DNA of 10,657 bases from an uncultured Clostridia bacterium (GTDB lineage: Bacteria; Bacillota; Clostridia; Christensenellales; UBA3700). Of this stretch, positions 1 through 5,749 are shown in pieces (the stretch's first letter is position 1; each line of letters opens with the position of its first letter). Location: positions 1 through 10,657 of the forward strand of contig CAMWSW010000019.1 of the NCBI GenBank assembly GCA_947176975.1. Direction: 5' to 3'. A program made the position numbers and the translations under genes. The notes beneath the pieces are model-generated. The model did no database searches. It saw only the letters and a list, made by a program, of their open reading frames with translations, and was not told the origin of the DNA.

Positions 1-526
1 ATATTCTTCGCTCTACCTCAACCATATAAATATTATAAATTATGTCGGCAGTGCTGGCCTCGTCTTTAATAGGAGAATTTGTCGCAAATATCGGATAAAA
101 TTTACCGTCCTTAAGCGCCAAATTTTTTAACTCAATATTGTGATCGGATGACGCGGATTTAAAGCGTATCAACATAACTACATAATGCTTAAAAAACTCT
201 TCTGAATAAGAGGTGTCCAATATATTAAATTTCTCTAAATCAGAAATAGCCGTAACGATTTCTATCTTAGATTTATAACCCCAATTCTCAATTTTTTCAT
301 TAACGTAAACTCTTCTCAAATAGGCTGAAAATGAATTATACTGCGGTACGTCGCGACGTTGTTGCGTGTCGTCGTCTTGTTGAGTATCATCATCTTTTTG
401 GCAAGCGCAAGAATCTTTTCCACACGCACAAGAATCTTTCTGACATGCGCAAAAACATACTAGAGTAATTACCATTACTGATACCAATATGATTGTAATT
501 AAACTCTTCGTGATTTTATTTTTCAT
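1..526 (-). CDS. Cys-rich lipoprotein, partial (C-terminus beyond left edge)
   Basis: The frame is open from ATG at 526 to the window edge, giving 175 residues without a stop. The N-terminus (MKNKITKSL) is followed by a hydrophobic stretch at about residues 9-25, then Cys-Ala-Cys motifs. FCAC (residues 25-28) is an acceptable though atypical lipobox, so the protein is probably exported and lipid-anchored at Cys28. Residues 25-45 are three heptads (FCACQKD, SCACGKD, SCACQKD), placing cysteines at 24, 26, 28, 33, 35, 40 and 42. Next comes DDDTQQ twice (45-56), an acidic spacer. The remainder (about 60-175) looks like a small globular domain that I do not recognise. A GGGGG-type ribosome binding site lies just before the ATG, and a near-consensus promoter is upstream at 568-596, so it is likely transcribed alone. 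Function unknown; clustered CxC motifs could bind metal, but that is inference. Confidence 0.8.
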   Translation of the reverse strand, partial: MKNKITKSLITIILVSVMVITLVCFCACQKDSCACGKDSCACQKDDDTQQDDDTQQRRDVPQYNSFSAYLRRVYVNEKIENWGYKSKIEIVTAISDLEKFNILDTSYSEEFFKHYVVMLIRFKSASSDHNIELKNLALKDGKFYPIFATNSPIKDEASTADIIYNIYMVEVERRI

Positions 527-567
527 ATATCCCCCTTTACCCGCAGTACCACGGTTTTGTTTTTTTG

Positions 568-596
568 ATTATACCATATATCTCTATAACCGTCAA
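568..596 (-). promoter_or_regulatory. Sigma-A-type promoter of the lipoprotein gene
   Basis: On the minus strand TTGACG (596-591) and TATAAT (573-568) are separated by exactly 17 nt, and the lipoprotein ATG follows at 526. This is five of six matches at -35 and a perfect -10. The imperfect palindrome CCGnnGTACnnCGG at 541-554 lies just downstream, in the expected 5' untranslated region. Confidence 0.8.
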
Positions 597-619
597 GATA
601 GGTATTAGAAGCAAATGCA

Positions 620-650
620 AATGCGCATGATATAAATTATCATACGCATT
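620..650. repeat. Inverted repeat between cdd and the lipoprotein gene
   Basis: Arms 620-632 (AATGCGCATGATA) and 638-650 (TATCATACGCATT) are complementary over 13 positions with one mismatch, around a 5-nt AT-rich loop. It lies 31-61 nt past the cdd stop codon and 24 nt upstream of the lipoprotein -35 box. No clean T-run follows on either strand, so it is either a weak terminator for the deaminase transcript or a binding site upstream of the promoter. A short direct repeat, GCAAAT twice (611-622), adjoins it. Confidence 0.45.
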
Positions 651-680
651 GTAATTACAACTCACTTTGTAAATAATTTG

Positions 681-1076
681 TTATTGCTTGGGAGTCATAT
701 CGAAGCTGTCGGGATAGAGTTCGCTTATGTTGGTGGTGACGACTTCGCCCTTGTTGTTGGACACGAATATCACAAGGTCGTTGCAAAACTCTTTGATGAA
801 CTGTCTTACGATTCCGCAAGGATAAGGCATACTGTCGCCCGAACTGACAATTGCCATTGCCAAAAAGCCTTTTTCACTGCCTGCGATAGCAGTACCCATT
901 GCGACTTGCTCTGCGCAAATGGTAGCGCCATAGCTCACGTTCTCGATATTGCAACCTACGTAAATCTTTCCGCTCTCGCCCATGACTGCGCAACCTATCT
1001 TGTATCCCGAATAGGGCGCGTGCGCATTCTTCATTACGAGCAATGCATTCTCAAGTAATCTCTGTCTTTGCATCAT
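681..1076 (-). CDS. cdd: Cytidine deaminase (tetrameric, small type) with atypical zinc site
   Basis: At 131 residues this matches the short homotetrameric cytidine deaminases, which convert cytidine and deoxycytidine to uridine in cytosolic pyrimidine salvage. Visible signatures are the N-terminal PYSGYKIG (21-28), the substrate-contacting GCNIENVSYG (41-50), CAEQ (54-57) with zinc ligand Cys54 and catalytic Glu56, and PCGIVRQF (86-93). The usual motifs are CAER and PCGxCRQ. Here the last zinc cysteine is Val90 and the arginine after the catalytic Glu is Gln57. The C-terminus ends in the usual LxPxSF-like pattern (ELYPDSF). The start ATG at 1076 follows GGGAGG by about 10 nt; a second ATG is adjacent. 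The gene lies 18 nt after the alpha-CTD/WG gene and is probably co-transcribed with it. The fold assignment is firm, but catalytic competence is uncertain given the altered site. Confidence 0.88.
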   Translation of the reverse strand: MMQRQRLLENALLVMKNAHAPYSGYKIGCAVMGESGKIYVGCNIENVSYGATICAEQVAMGTAIAGSEKGFLAMAIVSSGDSMPYPCGIVRQFIKEFCNDLVIFVSNNKGEVVTTNISELYPDSFDMTPKQ

Positions 1077-1094
1077 AGTTGGTATACCTCCCTT

Positions 1095-2042
1095 TTATCT
1101 CCAAAATACGCTGAGGTTTTCTCTGCTCAAGACTCCCCAACGATCGTTTTGTCTCACTATTGCTTTTCCGTCGGAAAACGGCGTAGCTACGTCGTAGATA
1201 AAATCAATAATTTGATTGCCGTCTTGGTCTATATATCCGCTCTTCTCGCCCACTGTAACAGACGCAAGTCCCTCGCTGAAAGACGTCGCGCAGTCGTATT
1301 TGAAGTCAATGACGAGATTGTTTTGTCTGTCGATATAACCAAGCTTTCCGTCCATTTCTACGCAAGCTCGCTCTTCAAAAAATCCAAAGGCTTCTTCATA
1401 GGACGGCGGTACGATCACGTTGCCCTTCCAATCCTTATAACCCCACTTGCCCTTTCGGCAAAACTTGACGAGGCTCTTTTCCGTGAGAGGTGGTCTCTCG
1501 ACCTTTTCTACGACGGGACGCTGTCTCTTGCCCATAAGTATCTCCGCCCAAGTCATACCCGCGTACATCTTGCTCAAATATTCGTTGAGAGAATCGTTTT
1601 CGCCCTTTTGCTTTTTGTTTTTATTGCGGTTCTTATCTGCGTTTTGTTGTTTTGAATTGTTTTGCTGTCTGTCGCGATTGTCTCGCGCTTGTTGAGGATT
1701 GTTCTGATTATTCTTTTGAGGCTGTTGAGTTTGAGGCGTTTCGTCTTGCAAAAATTTGACGCCGAACTTTGCCATAGCCTTGGATATCTCTATGCAATTC
1801 TTCTTGCCGATATTTTGAATTTTGTACATTTGCTGAAAAGTCCTGCACGCAAGATCCGCCACGATATTTATTCTACCCGCCTTGAGCGCATTGTAAGTAG
1901 CCTCGCTCAATCCAAGTTCTTCAATAGGTCTCATGAGGTCTTGACTCTTCTCTTTGTTTGCCTCCAAGATTTTCTGGGCTGCGCCTTGAGAATCGAACTT
2001 TTTCTTATTGTTGTTTTTGTGATAAAACTTATTTTTTGACAT
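1095..2042 (-). CDS. RNAP alpha-CTD-like domain fused to WG repeats
   Basis: 315 residues in three parts. After a basic, Asn/Lys-rich N-terminus, residues 39-98 resemble the RNA polymerase alpha subunit C-terminal domain. They contain IEELGLSEATYNALK and NIGKKNCIEI, and about 24 of 59 positions match residues 255-313 of the RpoA encoded in this same window. Residues 104-147 are a low-complexity Gln/Asn/Lys linker. Residues 198-307 hold three WG-type repeats (GKWGYKDWKGN, GKLGYIDRQNN, KSGYIDQDGN, each followed by a YxxAxxFxxGxA-like half) and the start of a fourth (RWGVLS). There is no signal peptide or membrane segment, so the protein should be cytosolic. WG repeats are usually taken as protein-binding beta structures; their role here is unknown. 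A weak AAGGAA site precedes the ATG, and a good promoter lies at 2085-2113. cdd follows after 18 nt. The residue aligned with the key DNA-binding Arg265 of E. coli alpha is Ala. It could be a nucleic-acid- or transcription-associated adaptor, which is inference. Confidence 0.82.
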   Translation of the reverse strand: MSKNKFYHKNNNKKKFDSQGAAQKILEANKEKSQDLMRPIEELGLSEATYNALKAGRINIVADLACRTFQQMYKIQNIGKKNCIEISKAMAKFGVKFLQDETPQTQQPQKNNQNNPQQARDNRDRQQNNSKQQNADKNRNKNKKQKGENDSLNEYLSKMYAGMTWAEILMGKRQRPVVEKVERPPLTEKSLVKFCRKGKWGYKDWKGNVIVPPSYEEAFGFFEERACVEMDGKLGYIDRQNNLVIDFKYDCATSFSEGLASVTVGEKSGYIDQDGNQIIDFIYDVATPFSDGKAIVRQNDRWGVLSRENLSVFWR

Positions 2043-2084
2043 ATATTCCTTAACTTTGCAGTTCGCTTACTTTTATACGAGTAT

Positions 2085-2113
2085 ATTTTAGCATAAATAT
2101 CATTGATTTTCAA
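2085..2113 (-). promoter_or_regulatory. Promoter of the alpha-CTD/WG - cdd unit
   Basis: On the minus strand TTGAAA (2113-2108) and TAAAAT (2090-2085) are 17 nt apart, with TGC directly before the -10 (extended -10). The ATG is at 2042, giving a leader of roughly 35 nt. It shares a 149-bp divergent intergenic region with the gene starting at 2192. Confidence 0.7.
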
Positions 2114-2175
2114 TCTTTCTTTATTATATTTCTTAATTATGCTGTACTTTTTTGTTTTAATTTTTAAATATAGTG

Positions 2176-2184
2176 TGTTATAAT
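2176..2184 (+). promoter_or_regulatory. Extended -10 promoter 7 nt before the ATG at 2192
   Basis: TGT plus a perfect TATAAT (2179-2184) lies 7 nt before the ATG of the SH3b-like membrane protein. The -35 region is poor (TTTAAT at 2156-2161), which an extended -10 can compensate. The predicted start of transcription falls at or next to the A of the ATG. A second, weaker pair (TTGATT at 2103-2108, TATATT at 2125-2130, 16-nt spacer) could give a longer leader, but there is still no Shine-Dalgarno before the ATG. Confidence 0.6.
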
Positions 2185-2191
2185 ACTTTAT

Positions 2192-3943
2192 ATGAAAGGA
2201 AAAATCTTTGGAATATCATTGATATTGTGTTTGGCGCTCGTCTTGTGTTTTGCAAGCGTGTTTTCCACACGCGACGTAGCGACGGCGGAAAACGTCGACG
2301 TACTCGTGTCTTTGGCAGACGACAGTTTGCTCACGGCGTACGGCGATTATTTTGCATATACCAACTCCAAAGGAATCTATCTTGCAAAGGACAACAAAGT
2401 GTTGTCTTATCAAGAAAAGAGCGATTTCGACGGTTTTATAGATATTGCAATGAATTCCACTCACATACTCGCGCTTGCCAAAAAAGGCGAACAGAAATAT
2501 CTTTGGGCGTATGAATACAACGATATGCGCATAGCAAAGATAAACTTCTCACTCAGCGATTTACACGTAGAATATCTTGTGGGTATATACGCAAACGACG
2601 ACGGCTTCTATGCAATGGAGACCAACAAGCTGATACATATCTCCATAAATCCGCCCGAAGTGTTGTCTCAATATTTCAATTCAAATACCGATTGGACTTT
2701 AAATCCCGCTTACGTAAGCGTACAGGATTTCGCGGTGCTCAACAACGTGATGTATTGCATATTGGACGGGGACTTTTACGCTATTAGCGAACAAAATTTC
2801 AAAGGTCACGAAGATTTGCCGAAATTTCTCAAACGTAGCGGAGAATTTACCGGCATAAGCGTATCAGGCGACAATATATTACTCTTGAGCCAAAGCGGAG
2901 TAAATCAATATAATACTTTGGACTCGTCGTTCTCCACTTTGACAGTAGACGGCATCGACGGGAACAGCAAAATTTGCTCGGGCTACGACAGTAAGAACGA
3001 TATAAGATACGTTTACACAAAATCAAGTCTCAATGCTGTCAATATGTACGTCCACACAGACGACGATCTTGAGTACTACGGATGCTTTGACAATACAATC
3101 TACACTCACCCGACGGATTTCGATATAGTCAAATTATACAAGACGGGAGACGGCGTAACGCTTTATTCTTCCCCAAGACACCTCCAACGTATGGGGATAA
3201 TTCCTCAGGGCAAATACTTTATTGTATTGAGTGAAAGAGACGAATACTTATACGTATACTATCACGACGCAGTTGAAGACAAAACCCAATACGGATATAT
3301 CAGAAAGTCGGCAAACATAACGCTTTGCCCCGCAGAAAAAGAAGGAATACTCGGGCAGTACGCCCAACCTTTGCACCAAAACACAGCAATATACAAATAT
3401 CCTTTTGAAGGCGCAGGAAGCGAAAAGATTCTCGACGCGACGATATTCATGCAACTCATCGTCATTGACAACGTCGGACAGGACGGCGACTTCACTTGGG
3501 GTTGGTATAAAGTGGGTTACGTCAACGACGAGGGCAAGACGCAATACGGATACGTCAAGACACAAAATCTTTCGCCGTACACCCAGCTTACCGCTCCGTC
3601 GCTTTCCAAGTCGGCAAAATTGACGTCAAAGAAATTGGGACAGTATATCACGCTTTACGCTCTGCCCTTTGACAACGAGGAAGACGCGATCGTCGTCACA
3701 GAACTCCCCGAAGGCACGTCAGTGTATCTCAAAGAAAAATTCAACAAAAAGAGCGAGTGGACGGCTGTATATTACGAGGGCAAGACGGCGTACGCAAAGA
3801 CAGTCAACGTCAAAGCGTCGGGTCTTACTTCTTGGCAAATCGCTTTGGTAATAACTATCCCCTGCGCGGTAGTCGCAATAGTCATCGCAACGGTTTTGAT
3901 AGTGGCTGCCAAAAAGAAAAAACTCGCTACAAAAATTTATTAG
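2192..3943 (+). CDS. Secreted, C-terminally anchored protein with SH3b-like repeats
   Basis: 583 residues. The N-terminus (MKGKIFG, then hydrophobic to about residue 24) is a signal peptide, with possible cleavage after VATA (residues 29-32). Residues 34-315 are short beta-rich blades of the kind seen in beta-propellers (for example DDSLLTAYGDYFAYTNSKG, DDGFYAMETNKLIHI, GDNILLLSQSG). Three SH3b-like segments follow at about 321-377, 397-460 and 484-540; the first two share TQYGY(I/V)(R/K), and each ends in a strand where SH3b domains have their last beta. Residues 547-573 form one membrane helix, then KKKK and a short tail, so the bulk lies outside the cell. There is no LPxTG motif. The start has no ribosome binding site but sits 7 nt after a TATAAT; the ATG is favoured because it keeps Lys2 and Lys4 before the hydrophobic core. 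leuC begins 18 nt after the stop. Specific function unknown; SH3b domains often bind cell wall. Confidence 0.75.
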   Translation: MKGKIFGISLILCLALVLCFASVFSTRDVATAENVDVLVSLADDSLLTAYGDYFAYTNSKGIYLAKDNKVLSYQEKSDFDGFIDIAMNSTHILALAKKGEQKYLWAYEYNDMRIAKINFSLSDLHVEYLVGIYANDDGFYAMETNKLIHISINPPEVLSQYFNSNTDWTLNPAYVSVQDFAVLNNVMYCILDGDFYAISEQNFKGHEDLPKFLKRSGEFTGISVSGDNILLLSQSGVNQYNTLDSSFSTLTVDGIDGNSKICSGYDSKNDIRYVYTKSSLNAVNMYVHTDDDLEYYGCFDNTIYTHPTDFDIVKLYKTGDGVTLYSSPRHLQRMGIIPQGKYFIVLSERDEYLYVYYHDAVEDKTQYGYIRKSANITLCPAEKEGILGQYAQPLHQNTAIYKYPFEGAGSEKILDATIFMQLIVIDNVGQDGDFTWGWYKVGYVNDEGKTQYGYVKTQNLSPYTQLTAPSLSKSAKLTSKKLGQYITLYALPFDNEEDAIVVTELPEGTSVYLKEKFNKKSEWTAVYYEGKTAYAKTVNVKASGLTSWQIALVITIPCAVVAIVIATVLIVAAKKKKLATKIY

Positions 3944-3961
3944 TATATAGGAGGTTTGGCT

Positions 3962-5245
3962 ATGAAATTGACAATGACTCAAAAAATTCTGGCTAAAAAA
4001 CTCGGTATGCCTTTTGAAGAGGCTGTGACTGCGTTATCCGCAGGTACTCTTACGCTCGTGGAAGTAGACACTGCTCTTTCCAACGACGTGACCGCGCCCG
4101 TGGCTATCGACGTGTTCAATAAGGCTGGCGGTCAACTTTATGACGCTGACAAAGTGACTTTCGTACTTGACCACTTCACCCCCAACAGAGACATCAAATC
4201 CGCAGAACAATGCAAATGCGTACGCGCCTTTGCAAGAGCAGAGGGCGTCAAGAATTTCTTTGACGTAGGCACGATGGGCATTGAGCACGCTTTGCTCCCC
4301 GAAAAAGGTATTGCAAAGCCTTGGTCCGTCGTGATAGGCGCAGATTCTCACACTTGCACTTACGGCGCGCTGGGAGCTTTCTCAACGGGCGTCGGCAGTA
4401 CGGATATTGCAGGCATTATGCTTTCGGGCAAGGTATGGCTCAAAGTCCCGTCGGCAATCAAGTTCAATTTGATTGGTAAGCCCAGCAAATATATCTCGGG
4501 TAAGGACGTGATACTACATATAATCGGTATGATAGGCGTGGACGGAGCTTTGTATAAATCAATAGAATTCGCAGGCGAAGGCGTGAAATATATGACTATG
4601 GACGACAGATTCACCATATGCAATATGGCTATCGAATGCGGCGCAAAGAACGGAGTCTTTCCCGTCGACGAGATTACGCAAGAATACGTCAAAGTCTCCT
4701 GCGGAAAAACTTTTGAAACCATGCAAGCCGGCGACGACGAAGCTTACGAGCAAGTAATAGATATTGACTTGTCGAAGATTAAGCCGACCGTGGCTTTCCC
4801 GCACTTGCCGTCAAATACCAAAGCAGTCGAGGACGTCAAAGAAGATATCGTAATCGATCAAGTAATTATCGGTTCGTGTACTAACGGCAGACTCTCCGAC
4901 TTGGAGGCTGCAGCAAGAGTACTCAAGGGCAAGAAAGTCAATCCAAACGTGCGTACGATAGTAATTCCCGCCACCAACAAGATTTATCTTGAGGCTATGG
5001 AAAAGGGATATATCAAGACCTTTATCGAGGGTGGAGCAATCGTATCTACCCCGACCTGCGGTCCATGTCTTGGCGGACATATGGGTATCTTGGCTAGCGG
5101 CGAAGTCGCTGTGACGACTACCAACCGCAACTTCATTGGCAGAATGGGCGCAAAAGACAGCTATATTTATCTTGCCTCTCCCGCTACGGCAATGGCAAGC
5201 GCAATTGCAGGCAAGCTTACCTGCGAAAGCAAATTGGAGGTGTAA
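3962..5245 (+). CDS. leuC: 3-Isopropylmalate dehydratase, large subunit
   Basis: With LeuD it isomerises 2-isopropylmalate to 3-isopropylmalate, the second specific step of leucine synthesis, using a [4Fe-4S] cluster. From ATG 3962 it is 427 residues, the shorter LeuC form typical of Clostridia and archaea rather than the roughly 465-residue enterobacterial form. Cluster ligands are Cys306 (GSCTNGR) and Cys366/Cys369 (CGPCLGG). Other signatures are GADSHTCTYGALGAFSTGVG (126-145) and the C-terminal TTNRNFIGRMG. AGGAGG at 3949-3954 is 7 nt before ATG 3962; a TTG at 3956 in the same frame is too close to that site to be the start. It lies 18 nt after the SH3b-like protein gene and 2 nt before leuD. 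I see no T-box or other leucine-responsive leader directly upstream. Homoaconitase and other aconitase-family isomerases are close relatives, but leuD and leuB next door support LeuC. Confidence 0.95.
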   Translation: MKLTMTQKILAKKLGMPFEEAVTALSAGTLTLVEVDTALSNDVTAPVAIDVFNKAGGQLYDADKVTFVLDHFTPNRDIKSAEQCKCVRAFARAEGVKNFFDVGTMGIEHALLPEKGIAKPWSVVIGADSHTCTYGALGAFSTGVGSTDIAGIMLSGKVWLKVPSAIKFNLIGKPSKYISGKDVILHIIGMIGVDGALYKSIEFAGEGVKYMTMDDRFTICNMAIECGAKNGVFPVDEITQEYVKVSCGKTFETMQAGDDEAYEQVIDIDLSKIKPTVAFPHLPSNTKAVEDVKEDIVIDQVIIGSCTNGRLSDLEAAARVLKGKKVNPNVRTIVIPATNKIYLEAMEKGYIKTFIEGGAIVSTPTCGPCLGGHMGILASGEVAVTTTNRNFIGRMGAKDSYIYLASPATAMASAIAGKLTCESKLEV

Positions 5246-5247
5246 TT

Positions 5248-5736
5248 ATGTTGAAAGGAAAAGTTTTTAAATTCGGCGACGATATAGATACCGATATAAT
5301 CGTACCTGCGACGTATCTGTCGACTTTTGATCCAAAAGAACTTGCAAAACACTGCATGGAATATACCAATCCCGAATTTTTCAAAGAAGTGAAAGAAGGC
5401 GATATAGTCGTCGCAGGAAAGAACTTCGGTTGCGGTTCTTCAAGAGAACACGCTCCTATTGCTATAAAGGGCTGCGGCGTGTCTATCGTAATAGCAAAGT
5501 CATTTGCAAGAATCTTCTATAGAAACGCGCTCAACATCGGTCTGTATATTCTCGAATGTCCCGAGGCTGTCGACGGCATTAAAGCGGGCGACGAAGTGAG
5601 CGTAGACGTAGATACAGGCGTAATCACCAACTTGACAAGCGGTAAGACCTATCAAGCGCAACCCTTCCCCAAGTTCATTCAAAACATAATCGAATGCGGC
5701 GGACTTATCAACGCAATAAAAGCAAAAAAGATCTAG
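5248..5736 (+). CDS. leuD: 3-Isopropylmalate dehydratase, small subunit
   Basis: 162 residues, the swivel-domain partner that completes the active site of LeuC. Diagnostic segments are GDDIDTDIIVPATYL (10-24) and GKNFGCGSSREHAP (57-70), followed by KSFARIFYRNALNIGL (84-99), the substrate-recognition region of this family. The length is normal for the short LeuD type that pairs with short LeuC. Its GGAGG site lies inside the last codons of leuC, and the ATG comes 2 nt after the leuC stop, so the two subunits are probably translationally coupled. leuB starts 13 nt after the leuD stop. Confidence 0.95.
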   Translation: MLKGKVFKFGDDIDTDIIVPATYLSTFDPKELAKHCMEYTNPEFFKEVKEGDIVVAGKNFGCGSSREHAPIAIKGCGVSIVIAKSFARIFYRNALNIGLYILECPEAVDGIKAGDEVSVDVDTGVITNLTSGKTYQAQPFPKFIQNIIECGGLINAIKAKKI

Positions 5737-5749
5737 GAGTAAATATTAT

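Noticed and set aside
678..1058. 126-codon open frame on the plus strand
   Set aside because: It is fully antisense to cdd, whose family motifs are plain.
1068..1655. 195-codon open frame on the plus strand
   Set aside because: It is antisense to the alpha-CTD/WG gene, whose repeats and linker are clearly coded on the minus strand.
3956..3961. TTG start two codons upstream of leuC ATG
   Set aside because: It lies only 1 nt after the AGGAGG site; ATG at 3962 has the proper 7-nt spacing.
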